This document shows positions 26,556 through 36,392 of a DNA stretch of 64,000 nt, piece after piece. Where the stretch lies: contig NZ_CP133988.1 of NCBI RefSeq assembly GCF_031582885.1, forward strand, positions 1,247,501 to 1,311,500, written 5' to 3'. Both the position numbers and the translations under genes were made by a program. Under the pieces are notes generated by a model. That model searched no databases. It saw only the letters and a program-made list of their open reading frames with translations, and was not told where the DNA came from. This DNA is from Streptococcus parasanguinis (GTDB taxonomy: Bacteria > Bacillota > Bacilli > Lactobacillales > Streptococcaceae). Position 1 is the stretch's first letter, and the number at the start of each line of letters is the position of its first letter.

Positions 26556-27398
26556 TTAAATTTCATAGCCCATGAGGAGCCCGCCTTCTTCGGCATAGAA
26601 ACTACAAAGTCCAGAAGTAGGAAGGACTTCAATCATTGCATGGGCAAATTTTTCTCGAATCAATGCAGAGAATTGCTCGATAAATTTTTCATTGTTGCGG
26701 TGGGCGATGGTGATATGTCCGCCAGCATAACCCGCCTTGATTAATTCATCAAAAGCCGCCTTGATCGCTTTCTTTTGGCCCCGTGCTTTTTGAAGCAACT
26801 CAAGGGTACCCGTCTTACTAGCTTCGCCGACCATACGGATATTGAGGAGCCCGACAACAGTTCCGAGCAATTTGCTGAGACGCCCATTTTTGACCAGATT
26901 ATCAACTTTAGCCAAAACAAAGAGCAACTTTGTCTTAGACTGGTAGGTGGTGATCACATCGACCACTTGATCAAAATCGAGGCCTTCAGCGACCAACTGG
27001 TTGAGTTTGCGAACGATCAGGTCTACCTCGCCCCCAGCTGACAAGCTATTAATCACGTGAATATTGGTATTCGGATGCTCTTCTAGATAAATCTTCTTAG
27101 CTACCTCAGCACTATTGTAGCTACCTGAAAGGGTTCCAGTGATGGTGACTACGACAATATTTTCAGCCACTTCAAAAGACTTCATGTAGTCATCAGGACT
27201 CGGACAGGCAGACTTAGAAGCTGTCGTAGTCGCATACATCTCTTCCATCATCTGATCGATATTGAGGTGGGCGTCGTCTGTATAGATGGTCTCCCCCACT
27301 TGGATGGTCAATGGGACACTGACAAACTCCGTATCCGGTGCCAGATTGTCCAAAGAGCGGTAGTCACAGCCTGAATCCGCAATAATTTTCCATTTCAT
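26556..27398 (-). CDS. DegV family fatty-acid-binding protein
   Basis: This 280-residue protein has the DegV two-domain fold, beginning KWKIIADSGCDY and including ITGTLSGSYNSA, VINSLSAGGE and AKVDNLVKNGRLSKL. Members bind a fatty acid and can serve the FakA/FakB kinase system as FakB proteins. The start at 27398 has GAGG 9 bases upstream; an earlier in-frame ATG extends across the promoter region and is unlikely. Divergent from a TetR gene that probably regulates it. Confidence 0.88.
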   Translation of the reverse strand: MKWKIIADSGCDYRSLDNLAPDTEFVSVPLTIQVGETIYTDDAHLNIDQMMEEMYATTTASKSACPSPDDYMKSFEVAENIVVVTITGTLSGSYNSAEVAKKIYLEEHPNTNIHVINSLSAGGEVDLIVRKLNQLVAEGLDFDQVVDVITTYQSKTKLLFVLAKVDNLVKNGRLSKLLGTVVGLLNIRMVGEASKTGTLELLQKARGQKKAIKAAFDELIKAGYAGGHITIAHRNNEKFIEQFSALIREKFAHAMIEVLPTSGLCSFYAEEGGLLMGYEI

Positions 27399-27425
27399 CA
27401 GTTCATACCTCATAATTGTATAAAA

Positions 27426-27461
27426 ATGTACATTGACAAGTAGTATGTCTTCTTTTACAAT
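27426..27461 (+). promoter_or_regulatory. TetR gene promoter with overlapping dyad
   Basis: TTGACA (27433-27438), 17 bases, TACAAT (27456-27461): close to ideal. The perfect palindrome AATGTACATT at 27426-27435 touches the -35, a good candidate operator for the TetR protein acting on itself and on degV. Confidence 0.75.
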
Positions 27462-27527
27462 TATATCATGAAGTACAATGCTATCCAAGCAGATATCATC
27501 AGGTGAGACAGATAGAAAGTAAATGTT

Positions 27528-28097
27528 ATGGCAGAAAGAAAAATATCCGAGAAATCCTTGGAAAATCTCAAACGATTTAACCGAGAAAACAATGCGATTA
27601 CACGAGAATCCATCGAAATCTCTCTCCTGCAATTATTGGAGAAAAAAGATCTGAATAAGATCACCATATCTGAGCTGGTTCAGCGTGCCGGTGTCTCTCG
27701 CGCAGCCTTTTACCGAAATTATGACTCCAAGGAAGAGATTCTAGAGTCCATCTTTCAGTCTAGTATCGCAAAGATTACCAAGTCTTTAGATGGCTACAAC
27801 CTCAAGACAGATCTCTACCAGGTCTGGGTCTACCTCTTTAAGGAAGTCAAGAAAGAAGCCAAAATCATTAGCTTGGCCATTGATTATAATTTTGAGCGAC
27901 TCTTGACCAAGGCAGTCTATGACTTTTTAGAAAAACGAAATGGCAGCTCCTCGAATGGCGCTGGCAGCTACCTCAATTCTTTCTGGAGCTCAGCCATTGT
28001 CTCTGTCATCTCCAAATGGATCAAGGATGGCATGAAGATCCCCGCCGAGAAAATCGCGACCCTAGGGCTGCCCCTCTTTCCACAAAAGAAAAAGTAA
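27528..28097 (+). CDS. TetR family transcriptional regulator
   Basis: This 189-residue regulator has an N-terminal helix-turn-helix around residues 40-65 (ITISELVQRAGVSRAAFYRN) and a helical ligand domain. It is transcribed away from degV. Its likely targets are the shared 130-bp intergenic region and therefore both genes; a fatty-acid-related ligand would fit the DegV partner but is only inferred. Confidence 0.88.
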   Translation: MAERKISEKSLENLKRFNRENNAITRESIEISLLQLLEKKDLNKITISELVQRAGVSRAAFYRNYDSKEEILESIFQSSIAKITKSLDGYNLKTDLYQVWVYLFKEVKKEAKIISLAIDYNFERLLTKAVYDFLEKRNGSSSNGAGSYLNSFWSSAIVSVISKWIKDGMKIPAEKIATLGLPLFPQKKK

Positions 28098-28099
28098 TC

Positions 28100-28119
28100 A
28101 CCACCGAGAGGTGGTTTTA
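28100..28119 (+). terminator. Weak intrinsic terminator after the TetR gene
   Basis: ACCACC pairs with GGTGGT around GAGA, followed by TTTT. Confidence 0.6.
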
Positions 28120-28196
28120 AAGTAAACTGCACATCTCCATAACTAGTTCAAATGAATAGATAAAACTGAGCAGAGATTAAACAAAGGACAAGAACG

Positions 28197-28766
28197 ATGA
28201 TCGAAGAACGAATCCAAGCTGCTAAGCAGTATGTTAAAACCTTATTTGCTGATCGAGCGGATGGCCATGATGTAGAGCATACCCTCCGCGTCTATACCAA
28301 TGCTATGAGAATCGCACAAGCAGAAGGTCCATGTGATCTGGAGATAGTGGGCCTGTCAGCTCTTCTTCACGATGCTGATGATGATAAATTGTTTCATACA
28401 GAGAATAATGCGAATGCTCGCATGTTTCTAGAAGAGCTGGGTACCTCTAAAAAGCAAATCGACCAGATTTGTCGGGTTATCAATGCTGTTTCTTTCAGCA
28501 AAAATCGTGGGAAACATCCAGAAACCTTAGAAGGCAAGATTGTCCAGGATGCAGACCGCCTGGATGCGATAGGAGCTGTAGGTATTGCGAGAACTTTTTC
28601 CTATGGTGGCCACAAAGGGAGGTCCCTCACTGATACCGTCCAACATTTCCATGACAAGTTGCTCCTCTTGAAAGATGAAATGAACACGGAGACTGCTAAG
28701 CAAATAGCAGAAAGTCGCCATCAATTTTTAATCACCTTTCTAAAAGAACTAGAGAAGGAACTCTAA
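28197..28766 (+). CDS. HD-domain phosphohydrolase-like protein
   Basis: This 189-residue cytoplasmic protein is of the HD superfamily (YedJ-like). The metal ligands are visible: H24 in DGHDVEHTLRV, H58-D59 in LLHDADDD, and a later D in VQDADRLDAIG. Substrates of these small HD proteins are mostly unknown; nucleotides are likely. AAAGGA precedes the ATG. It ends at copy 2 of the 180-bp repeat. Confidence 0.85.
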   Translation: MIEERIQAAKQYVKTLFADRADGHDVEHTLRVYTNAMRIAQAEGPCDLEIVGLSALLHDADDDKLFHTENNANARMFLEELGTSKKQIDQICRVINAVSFSKNRGKHPETLEGKIVQDADRLDAIGAVGIARTFSYGGHKGRSLTDTVQHFHDKLLLLKDEMNTETAKQIAESRHQFLITFLKELEKEL

Positions 28767-28770
28767 CAAA

Positions 28771-28949
28771 AGAGAGTGGGACAGAAATCGGTAATTCGTT
28801 AGAATTCGATTTCGTCGTCCCACCTCCGCACAGTTGAGTAGGGCTGTAAAAGCTGATGAAATCAGCGTAGTAGAGCCCACTCAACCACTGCGTCTTGCTC
28901 GACAATCCAAAAATAATTGAGAGGCTAGGACTTTTGTCCCAGCCTCTTT
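28771..28949 (+). repeat. ~180-bp structured repeat with terminator, copy 2
   Basis: Differs from copy 1 at one base in the first 150 and in a short variable spot before the terminal hairpin. It again begins within a few bases of a plus-strand stop codon and ends just before a convergent gene (28952). Confidence 0.9.
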
Positions 28950-28951
28950 CT

Positions 28952-29830
28952 TTAATCTTGCATCATAGCTAAAAGGTCCTCTCCTGTAGTGGTTGGAAGG
29001 ATCCGGACTCGTTTGAGGGAATAGAGTCCATCAGCGGAGCTGGCTAGTCCATTTTTAGTAGTGAGGCCTAGTTTGTAGTCAGCTTTCTTGGCTTGGTCGA
29101 TTGTGACCTGGCTGTAGCGACCAGATGGGTAGACGATAACGCTGGTATTTTGATCCAGCACCTTATCTAGCAGGCGTTTAGAAGCAACCAGCTCATTCTT
29201 TTGGGTCTCAAGACTGGAATTGGCTAGGTCTGGATGATTGACCGTATGGCTTTCAAAGGTCAAGCCAGCACTTTTCATCTCTTTGATTTGGTCAAAGGTC
29301 AGGACATTTTCTTTTTCTTTTTGGGTAAAGTCCGTGATGATATTGTTAGTGGCGGTCATCTTGTATTTCTTAAGAAGCGGATAGACGATGGTATAGAAAT
29401 CCTCGACACCATCATCAAAGGTCAGCCAGACATATTTCTTTCCTTTGGGGACTTCATTTTTAGCGAGGATGCGATAGGCTTCCTCTGGCGTCAATGTGTA
29501 GTAACCCGCATTTTTCAGGGCCTTTAGTTGGCTTTCAAAGGTTTCTGGATCGACAATCAGATTGGCATTGGCAGCTTCAGACTCGGCCATATTGTGCACG
29601 GAGTGGTACATGAGGATGGGCAGTTTGACCGGTTTTTTCACTCGGGTCCACTCGATAGAGGAACTGTGTTCATCTAGCGAGCGCGTCATGGCAGTGCCGC
29701 TGGTATTTCCATCACTCGGCTGAGTGATCCGCTTGATTAGAAGAAAGCTACAAATAAAGATACAGACCAAGAGGAGTGCATTGATTCCAAGTAGGACTTT
29801 GATTTTTTTAGGTACTCTTCGTTTACTCAT
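28952..29830 (-). CDS. Membrane-anchored polysaccharide deacetylase (CE4)
   Basis: This 292-residue protein has one N-terminal membrane helix (residues about 10-30) and an extracellular NodB-type domain. CE4 motifs are present: TFDDG (metal Asp), SHTVNH (metal His pair) and YPSGRY. Such enzymes deacetylate N-acetylglucosamine in cell-wall polymers and can raise lysozyme resistance. The start at 29830 gives a basic KRRVPKK stretch before the helix. It is shorter than pneumococcal PgdA, so the substrate is open. Confidence 0.87.
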   Translation of the reverse strand: MSKRRVPKKIKVLLGINALLLVCIFICSFLLIKRITQPSDGNTSGTAMTRSLDEHSSSIEWTRVKKPVKLPILMYHSVHNMAESEAANANLIVDPETFESQLKALKNAGYYTLTPEEAYRILAKNEVPKGKKYVWLTFDDGVEDFYTIVYPLLKKYKMTATNNIITDFTQKEKENVLTFDQIKEMKSAGLTFESHTVNHPDLANSSLETQKNELVASKRLLDKVLDQNTSVIVYPSGRYSQVTIDQAKKADYKLGLTTKNGLASSADGLYSLKRVRILPTTTGEDLLAMMQD

Positions 29831-29942
29831 AGTGTCACCGCTTTCATTATTTTCTTTATTGTACCACAAATTCTATGTTCTTTTCCAGAACTTGCTACAG
29901 GCAGATCCTGTCATGAAAATTCAGAATTTTTAAGGCAATTGG

Positions 29943-29971
29943 CTGTCAAACGCTCAAGTTTTTGTTATAAT
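29943..29971 (+). promoter_or_regulatory. hom-thrB promoter
   Basis: CTGTCA (29943-29948), 17 bases, TATAAT (29966-29971) preceded by TGT. AAGGAG lies before the ATG at 30006. Confidence 0.75.
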
Positions 29972-30005
29972 GGAGCTACTATAGAAAATTCAAGGAGTCA
30001 ATAGG

Positions 30006-31292
30006 ATGTCTGTTAAGATTGCCTTACTAGGATTTGGTACTGTTGCTAGTGGCGTACCATTTTTATTAAAAGAAAACCATGAAAAAATCACCCAGGCAGC
30101 TCAAGATGAAATCGAGATCGCCAAGGTCTTAGTTCGAGATGATGCGGAAAAGGAAAAATTGCAAGCTGCTGGTCATGACTACAACTTTGTGACCAATGTT
30201 GATGAGATCATTGAAGACAAGGACATTGCCATCGTGGTCGAATTGATGGGTCGTATCGAGCCAGCGAAAACCTTTATCACCCGTGCGCTGGAAGCAGGCA
30301 AGCACGTAGTTTCTGCTAACAAAGACCTTCTTGCCGTTCATGGAAGCGAGTTGCTAGAGATTGCTCAAAAACACAAAGTGGCCCTTTATTATGAAGCTGC
30401 CGTAGCTGGTGGGATCCCAATCCTTCGGACCTTGGTGAATTCTTTGGCCTCAGACAAGGTGACCAAAGTGCTCGGTGTGGTCAATGGAACCTCTAACTTC
30501 ATGATGACCAAAATGGTCGAAGAAGGCTGGACTTATGAGGATGCTTTAGCAGAAGCGCAACGTCTTGGTTACGCTGAAAGTGATCCAACCAACGACGTTG
30601 AAGGAATTGATGCTGCTTACAAGATGGTGATCTTGAGCCAGTTCGCTTTTGGAATGAATATCCAATTTGACCAAGTAGGTCACAAAGGAATCAGCCAAAT
30701 CACTCCTCAAGATGTCTCAGTTGCTCAAAGCCTTGGCTATGTCATTAAGCTTGTCGGCTCTATCGTTGAAACAGAGTCAGGGATCGCAGCAGAAGTGACA
30801 CCAACCTTCCTTCCAAAACAACATCCACTCGCAGGAGTGAACGACGTTATGAATGCGGTCTATGTGGAATCCATCGGTATTGGGGAGTCTATGTACTACG
30901 GACCAGGTGCTGGTCAAAAACCAACTGCGACCAGTGTCGTAGCCGACATCGTTCGCATTGTCCGTCGACTAAAAGAAGGAACAATCGGTAAAGCCTTCAA
31001 TGAATACAGCCGCCCTCTTCAATTGGCTAAACCAGAAGACGTGAAGAACAATTATTACTTCTCAATCAAGGCACCAGATGCGACTGGTCAAATCTTGCGT
31101 CTTGCGGAGATCTTTAATGCAGAAGGAGCTTCCTTCAAGCAAATCCTCCAAGAAGATTCAGATGGTCACTATGCAAGTGTGGTGATCATTACCCACCAAG
31201 TCAACCAAACACAATTCAAGAACTTGGTTGAAAAATTGGATTCAGAGGCGAATTTCGAACTCTTGAATACCTTTAAAGTCTTGGGAGAATAA
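30006..31292 (+). CDS. hom: Homoserine dehydrogenase
   Basis: This 428-residue enzyme reduces aspartate semialdehyde to homoserine, the branch toward threonine and methionine. It has an N-terminal NAD(P) loop GFGTVASG (residues 9-16), the catalytic stretch [10 protein letters not shown] with [13 protein letters not shown] following, and a C-terminal ACT domain for feedback control by threonine. It is followed 2 bases on by thrB. Confidence 0.97.
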   Translation: MSVKIALLGFGTVASGVPFLLKENHEKITQAAQDEIEIAKVLVRDDAEKEKLQAAGHDYNFVTNVDEIIEDKDIAIVVELMGRIEPAKTFITRALEAGKHVVSANKDLLAVHGSELLEIAQKHKVALYYEAAVAGGIPILRTLVNSLASDKVTKVLGVVNGTSNFMMTKMVEEGWTYEDALAEAQRLGYAESDPTNDVEGIDAAYKMVILSQFAFGMNIQFDQVGHKGISQITPQDVSVAQSLGYVIKLVGSIVETESGIAAEVTPTFLPKQHPLAGVNDVMNAVYVESIGIGESMYYGPGAGQKPTATSVVADIVRIVRRLKEGTIGKAFNEYSRPLQLAKPEDVKNNYYFSIKAPDATGQILRLAEIFNAEGASFKQILQEDSDGHYASVVIITHQVNQTQFKNLVEKLDSEANFELLNTFKVLGE

Positions 31293-31294
31293 GC

Positions 31295-32161
31295 ATGAAA
31301 ATTATTGTTCCAGCAACCAGTGCCAATGTAGGGCCAGGTTTTGATTCTGTTGGGATTGCCGTGACTCGCTATTTGACTATTGAAGTCCTTGAACCAGCTG
31401 ATGCTTGGTTTATTGAGCATGATCTTGGAGCAGGGATTCCGACAGATGAGAAAAACCTTTTGCTCTCAACAGCTCTTTCTATCTCAACTGATATGCAACC
31501 CCATCGGATCAAGATGACTAGTGAAGTGCCTTTGGCGCGTGGTCTGGGTTCTTCTAGCTCGGTCATTGTCGCAGGGATTGAATTGGCTAACCAATTAGCC
31601 AACCTCCAGCTATCAGATGCTGAGAAATTGCGCATCGCGACCGAGATCGAAGGTCATCCGGATAATGTAGCTCCAGCTATCTTTGGGAATATGGTCATTG
31701 CGAGCTACATCGGTGAAGATGTCCAATATGTCACGGCTGACTTCCCAAGCTGTGACCTTGTGGCCTTTGTACCGAGCTACCAATTGAAGACCAGTGATAG
31801 TCGGAATGTCCTACCGAAAGAATGGTCTTATAAGGAAGCTGTTGCAGCTAGTAGCGTAGCCAATGTCGCTATCGCAGCTCTCCTCAAGGGAGATTTGCTG
31901 ACGGCTGGTCGCTCCATCGAGTCTGATCATTTCCACGAACGCTACCGTCAATCTCTTGTCAAAGAGTTTCCTCAGGTCAAAGAAGTCGCCCATGCGCATG
32001 GGGCTTACGCCACCTATCTGTCGGGAGCAGGCCCAACGATCATGAACCTCTTAGCGCCAGAGCATACAGCAGCCTTTGTCGCAGCTCTCGAAAAACTCGG
32101 GCTAGATGGTCAGATTTTCCAACTTAAAATTGACACATTTGGCGTTCGTGTTGAGAATTAA
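31295..32161 (+). CDS. thrB: Homoserine kinase
   Basis: This 288-residue GHMP kinase converts homoserine to O-phosphohomoserine. [13 protein letters not shown] at the N-terminus, the ATP loop [14 protein letters not shown] near residue 80, and LSGAGPTIM near the C-terminus are the GHMP motifs. It is translated from the hom transcript, with only 2 bases between stop and ATG. Confidence 0.97.
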   Translation: MKIIVPATSANVGPGFDSVGIAVTRYLTIEVLEPADAWFIEHDLGAGIPTDEKNLLLSTALSISTDMQPHRIKMTSEVPLARGLGSSSSVIVAGIELANQLANLQLSDAEKLRIATEIEGHPDNVAPAIFGNMVIASYIGEDVQYVTADFPSCDLVAFVPSYQLKTSDSRNVLPKEWSYKEAVAASSVANVAIAALLKGDLLTAGRSIESDHFHERYRQSLVKEFPQVKEVAHAHGAYATYLSGAGPTIMNLLAPEHTAAFVAALEKLGLDGQIFQLKIDTFGVRVEN

Positions 32162-32286
32162 ACCCGAATGTAACACAAATGAAAGAAGGATGTATACGAA
32201 TGTATATGTCCTTTTTGCTTCTCCTATGGTAGAATGTGAACAGTATGGGGAAAAGCTCAAGCTTTCCTGAAAATCTAGGGGGAAAC

Positions 32287-33225
32287 ATGAAACCAGAATA
32301 TTTATATAGTATTGCTACCGATCTTGGTCTGCAATTTGATGGCGAAGCTCGTGTGATGTACGGGGAGCGTGAAGGCTTCTTGTTAGTCATTGAAGGCGCT
32401 CAAACCAAGAATGTATTTACCATTTCACTCAGTGTGAAACAAGGTTCCGAAGGAGACTTGATCGAAGATAGTGAAATTCTTTGGAATGAATTAAAAGAAC
32501 AATCAAAAGCCATTAATGCTATCTCTTTTGATGGTTACTTGACCTCGATCGTTGTCAAAGGCGGAATGACCAAAGGCAAGGCTGTCGAAACCTTATGGAC
32601 AGCCATCCAAGATATTGTTGATTTCTTGCTCAACCACCAATTTGTGCAAGTGAATGCGCAAACGGGTGAGGAAGGACCAATTGGTCTGTATCAAATTGGA
32701 GATGCGATCTTCTTAATCGACGATGCAACCTTTAGAGCTTACCAAGCCGAAGTGCAAGATACAGTTGAGGCTTATGAAGCGCGGGAAGAAAACTTCCTCT
32801 TAGGGATTGTAGGTGCTGTGATCGGTGTGATCATCGGTGGAGCAGTTGCCCTCTTAGTAGCGCGTCTTGGCTATGTGTCTGTTTTGGCAGGTGCAGCCCT
32901 CGGTTATTGTACCATCAAAGGTTATGAGATTCTTGGTAAGAAATTGACTAAAAAAGGTGTGGTAGTTTCAGCTATTTTGATGGTCTTGACCGTCTTTTTG
33001 GTCAACCAATTAGATTATACTTTGGCGCTTATGAGTGAACTGGATTTGCCATTTGATATGTCCTGGACGCTTCTCAATGAAGCGACATTCTCAGGGGATG
33101 TCCCTGATAAATTTTACTTGAATCTAGCACTCTTAGCTGTCTTTACTCTTGGTGGTGCTTGGATTTCGGTCAAATCAGCTCTGGATGGACAAAAGAATCG
33201 TGCCATTGCTCGTAAAATTGCATAA
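32287..33225 (+). CDS. Membrane protein of unknown function
   Basis: This 312-residue protein has a soluble N-terminal half (about 1-170) with no recognised motif, then four hydrophobic segments (about 175-200, 205-225, 237-255 and 280-300) including the glycine-rich GAVIGVIIGGAVALLVA. AGGGGGAAAC precedes the ATG at 32287; an ATG 17 codons earlier lacks a ribosome site. It follows thrB by 125 bases and is probably expressed on its own. I do not recognise its family. Confidence 0.75.
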   Translation: MKPEYLYSIATDLGLQFDGEARVMYGEREGFLLVIEGAQTKNVFTISLSVKQGSEGDLIEDSEILWNELKEQSKAINAISFDGYLTSIVVKGGMTKGKAVETLWTAIQDIVDFLLNHQFVQVNAQTGEEGPIGLYQIGDAIFLIDDATFRAYQAEVQDTVEAYEAREENFLLGIVGAVIGVIIGGAVALLVARLGYVSVLAGAALGYCTIKGYEILGKKLTKKGVVVSAILMVLTVFLVNQLDYTLALMSELDLPFDMSWTLLNEATFSGDVPDKFYLNLALLAVFTLGGAWISVKSALDGQKNRAIARKIA

Positions 33226-33227
33226 TG

Positions 33228-33275
33228 AATGATAAAAGGAAGGTCTGAATATTATAGGTCTTCTTTTGTTTTTTA
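33228..33275 (+). terminator. Probable terminator before murB
   Basis: AAAAGGAAG pairs with CTTCTTTT across a bulge, with a T run following. The loop is long, so strength is uncertain. Confidence 0.5.
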
Positions 33276-33298
33276 GGGTCGAAAAATAGTCAAAAATT

Positions 33299-33307
33299 TG
33301 GTATAAT
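33299..33307 (+). promoter_or_regulatory. murB promoter (extended -10)
   Basis: TGG-TATAAT with the hexamer at 33302-33307 and a TCGAAA -35-like hexamer at 33279-33284. Confidence 0.65.
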
Positions 33308-33343
33308 AGTTTGTATTTTTATAGAGAGAGAACAGACAGAAAG

Positions 33344-34240
33344 ATGAATGAAAAAATGAATCAAATTCTTGAAGGGATTGATATCCGTTTTCAAGAACCT
33401 TTAAAACATTATACCTTCACAAAGGTAGGTGGGAATGCTGAATTTTTAGCCTTTCCCCGCAACCAATACGAATTAAAACGCATCGTTCAATTTGCCAACC
33501 AAGAGCAAATTCCATGGATGGTCCTGGGCAATGCATCCAATATCATTGTCCGCGATGGGGGCATTCCGGGATTTGTCATTATGTTTGATCGCTTGCGTGA
33601 CATCAGTGTGGATGGTTATGTGATCGAAGCAGAGGCAGGTGCTAAACTCATCGACACCACCCATGTGGCCTTGCACCATAGTTTGAAAGGCTTCGAGTTT
33701 GCTAGTGGCATTCCAGGCAGTGTTGGTGGCGCAGTCTTTATGAATGCTGGAGCTTATGGAGGAGAGATCGCGCATGTCCTCGTATCCTGTAAGGTCTTGA
33801 CCAAAGACGGAGAGATCGAAACTCTGTCAGCGAGTGAACTAGCTTTTGGCTACCGTCATTCTAAGATTCAAGAGACAGGTGCTGTTGTCATCTCTGCCAA
33901 ATTTGCTTTGTCACCAGGCAATCACGAGGCGATCAAGCAGGAGATGGATCGGTTGACCCATCTTCGTCAGTTAAAACAGCCCCTTGAATACCCTTCTTGT
34001 GGATCCGTCTTTAAGCGTCCTGTCGGTCATTTTGCAGGTCAATTGATCAGCGAAGCAGGTCTGAAAGGCTATCGAATCGGTGGTGTTGAAGTTTCTGAAA
34101 AACATGCCGGCTTTATGGTCAATGTCGATAATGGAACAGCTAAGGACTACGAAGACCTGATCGCCCATGTCATTGAGGCAGTAGAAGCTCACTCAGGCGT
34201 CCGTTTAGAAGCAGAAGTTCGCATTATCGGCCAAGCCTAA
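33344..34240 (+). CDS. murB: UDP-N-acetylenolpyruvoylglucosamine reductase
   Basis: This 298-residue cytoplasmic flavoenzyme reduces the enolpyruvyl group to make UDP-MurNAc for peptidoglycan. FAD-binding segments [22 protein letters not shown] and [20 protein letters not shown] are present, and the catalytic Ser stretch [10 protein letters not shown] with [14 protein letters not shown]. The start at 33344 is followed by [11 protein letters not shown]; a second ATG is four codons on. murB-potABCD is the known streptococcal order. Confidence 0.96.
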   Translation: MNEKMNQILEGIDIRFQEPLKHYTFTKVGGNAEFLAFPRNQYELKRIVQFANQEQIPWMVLGNASNIIVRDGGIPGFVIMFDRLRDISVDGYVIEAEAGAKLIDTTHVALHHSLKGFEFASGIPGSVGGAVFMNAGAYGGEIAHVLVSCKVLTKDGEIETLSASELAFGYRHSKIQETGAVVISAKFALSPGNHEAIKQEMDRLTHLRQLKQPLEYPSCGSVFKRPVGHFAGQLISEAGLKGYRIGGVEVSEKHAGFMVNVDNGTAKDYEDLIAHVIEAVEAHSGVRLEAEVRIIGQA

Positions 34241-34275
34241 GAACTTTAGTATTGAAGAACAATTGATTGTGAACC

Positions 34276-34412
34276 ATCGATAGCATCAGTCGGAGAGGGG
34301 GTGAGTGCCTATCGATACCGTAAATAGGTGGGGCAGTCTAGTAAGTCCCCGAGAGGTATTGGTGGTCTGACAGGTCTTCCTGTCAGCCGCTGCATTTTCG
34401 TTTGAAAAGCAG
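34276..34412 (+). ncRNA. Structured leader RNA candidate upstream of potA
   Basis: Four helices follow in order. ATCGATAG (34276-34283) pairs with CTATCGAT (34309-34316). ATACC (34315-34319) pairs with GGTAT (34355-34359) and encloses GGGG/CCCC. CTGACAGG pairs with CCTGTCAG (34367-34386). CTGC-TTTTC pairs with GAAAA-GCAG (34390-34412). The first two helices share 34315-34316, so they may compete. No T tract follows the last helix. No known riboswitch motif is recognised. The ribosome site AAGGA and TTG start of potA follow. Confidence 0.6.
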
Positions 34413-34447
34413 TTTGCTAATCGCAGTAAAGAAGGAATTTATGTGAA

Positions 34448-35605
34448 TTGAAAAAACCAATTATTGAGTTTAAAAATGTTTCAAAGGTCTTTGAAGATAG
34501 CGGTACCGTTGTCCTAAAGGATATCAATTTTGAATTGGAAGAAGGGAAGTTCTATACCCTGCTTGGTGCGTCTGGATCTGGAAAATCGACCATCCTTAAT
34601 ATCATTGCCGGTCTTTTGGATGCGACGACTGGAGATGTCTACCTTGATGGGGAACGGATCAATGATGTCCCTACCAACAAACGGGATGTCCACACCGTCT
34701 TTCAGTCCTATGCCCTGTTTCCACATATGACGGTCTTTGAAAATGTGGCTTTTCCCCTTCGTTTGAAAAAGGTGGATAAGGCTGAGATCGAACGTCGGGT
34801 TTCAGAAGTCTTGAAAATGGTCCAGTTAGCGGGATTTGAAAAACGTTCGATCCAAAAATTATCCGGTGGTCAACGCCAGCGGGTAGCGATTGCACGGGCT
34901 ATTATCAATGAACCACGAGTGGTCCTTTTAGATGAGCCCTTGTCTGCCCTTGACTTGAAGCTGCGGACAGACATGCAGTATGAGTTGCGGGAATTGCAAC
35001 AACGTTTGGGGATTACCTTTGTCTTTGTTACCCATGACCAAGAAGAAGCCCTTGCCATGAGTGACTGGATCTTTGTCATGAATGAAGGGGAAATCGTCCA
35101 ATCTGGTACTCCTGTGGATATCTATGATGAACCGATCAACCACTTTGTAGCCACCTTTATCGGGGAGTCCAACATTCTGGATGGTCGCATGATCGAGGAC
35201 TACTTGGTTGAGTTCAATGGCAAACGCTTTGAAGCTGTCGATGGGGGAATGCGTCCAAATGAACCAGTTGAAGTTGTCATTCGTCCTGAAGACTTGCAAA
35301 TCACTCTTCCTGAAGAAGGCAAGCTCCAAGTGAAGGTGGACACCCAGCTCTTCCGTGGTGTGCATTACGAGATCATCGCCTATGATGATTTGGGAAATGA
35401 GTGGATGATTCACTCCACTCGTAAGGCCATCGTGGGAGAAGTCATCGGGCTAGACTTTGAACCAGAAGATATCCACGTTATGCGTCTCAATGAAACCGAA
35501 GAAGAATTCGATGCTCGGATCGAAGAGTACGTTGAAGTGGAAGAGCAAGAAGCTGGTTTGATTAATGCCATTGAGGAGGAAAGAGATGAAGAAAACAACC
35601 TCTAA
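34448..35605 (+). CDS. potA: Spermidine/putrescine ABC transporter ATPase
   Basis: This 385-residue ATPase energises polyamine import. Walker [10 protein letters not shown] (residues 39-47), signature LSGGQRQRV, Walker [13 protein letters not shown], then a C-terminal TOBE-type regulatory domain. The start is a TTG at 34448 (the ATG at 34441 is followed by a stop), with AAGGA about 10 bases upstream. potB overlaps its end. Known E. coli PotA is inhibited by spermidine; a structured leader precedes the gene here. Confidence 0.95.
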   Translation: MKKPIIEFKNVSKVFEDSGTVVLKDINFELEEGKFYTLLGASGSGKSTILNIIAGLLDATTGDVYLDGERINDVPTNKRDVHTVFQSYALFPHMTVFENVAFPLRLKKVDKAEIERRVSEVLKMVQLAGFEKRSIQKLSGGQRQRVAIARAIINEPRVVLLDEPLSALDLKLRTDMQYELRELQQRLGITFVFVTHDQEEALAMSDWIFVMNEGEIVQSGTPVDIYDEPINHFVATFIGESNILDGRMIEDYLVEFNGKRFEAVDGGMRPNEPVEVVIRPEDLQITLPEEGKLQVKVDTQLFRGVHYEIIAYDDLGNEWMIHSTRKAIVGEVIGLDFEPEDIHVMRLNETEEEFDARIEEYVEVEEQEAGLINAIEEERDEENNL

Positions 35606-36392
35606 TCTATTTATCCTCCCCTATTTCTTGTGGATTTTTCTCTTTGTCTTGGCTCCTGTAGTCATGATCATCTTTCAATCCTTTTTTAACGTTGAAGGGC
35701 AGTTTTCACTTGAAAACTACAAAGAGTTCTTTACTTCGCAAAATCTGACCTATTTAAAGATGAGCTTTAATTCGGTCCTTTATGCCGGAATCGTCACCCT
35801 GGTGACGCTCTTGATCTCCTACCCGACTGCTTACTTTTTGACGCTGCTCAAACACCGGCAGTTGTGGTTGATGTTGATCGTCTTGCCAACCTGGGTCAAT
35901 CTCTTGCTCAAGGCCTATGCCTTTATCGGAATCTTTGGTCAAAACGGCTCCATCAATAGCTTTTTAAGCTTTCTCGGAGTCGCTCCCCAGCAGATCCTCT
36001 TTACCGATTTCTCCTTTATCTTTGTAGCTAGCTACATCGAGTTGCCTTTTATGATCTTGCCGATCTTTAATGTCTTAGATGACTTAGATCCAAACTTGAT
36101 TAATGCCAGCTATGATTTGGGAGCCAATCGTTGGGATACCTTCCGTCTTGTGGTCTTCCCCTTGTCCATGAATGGAGTCCGCTCAGGTGTACAATCTGTC
36201 TTTATTCCTAGTCTGAGCCTCTTCATGTTGACACGGATGATCGGTGGAAATCGCGTCATTACCTTAGGGACTGCGATTGAACAGCACTTCCTGACAACAC
36301 AAAACTGGGGAATGGGTTCTACCATCGGAGTTGTTCTGATCCTTGCCATGCTCTTTACCATGTGGGCAACAAGAGAAAGGAGAGAACGATGA
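35586..36392 (+). CDS. potB: Spermidine/putrescine ABC transporter permease
   Basis: This 268-residue protein has six hydrophobic segments and the permease EAA-type loop ([18 protein letters not shown]). It forms the channel with PotC. The ATG at 35586, with GAGGAAAG upstream, lies 20 bases inside the end of potA, so translation is coupled. Confidence 0.94.
   Translation: MKKTTSNLFILPYFLWIFLFVLAPVVMIIFQSFFNVEGQFSLENYKEFFTSQNLTYLKMSFNSVLYAGIVTLVTLLISYPTAYFLTLLKHRQLWLMLIVLPTWVNLLLKAYAFIGIFGQNGSINSFLSFLGVAPQQILFTDFSFIFVASYIELPFMILPIFNVLDDLDPNLINASYDLGANRWDTFRLVVFPLSMNGVRSGVQSVFIPSLSLFMLTRMIGGNRVITLGTAIEQHFLTTQNWGMGSTIGVVLILAMLFTMWATRERRER

Noticed and set aside
34276..34412. T-box, PyrR or preQ1 riboswitch before potA
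   Set aside because: None of the hallmark sequences (such as the T-box GGTGGNACC bulge) is present, and the downstream genes do not fit these classes.
34413..34447. potA start at the ATG at 34441
   Set aside because: The ATG is followed at once by a TGA; the in-frame TTG at 34448 is the start.
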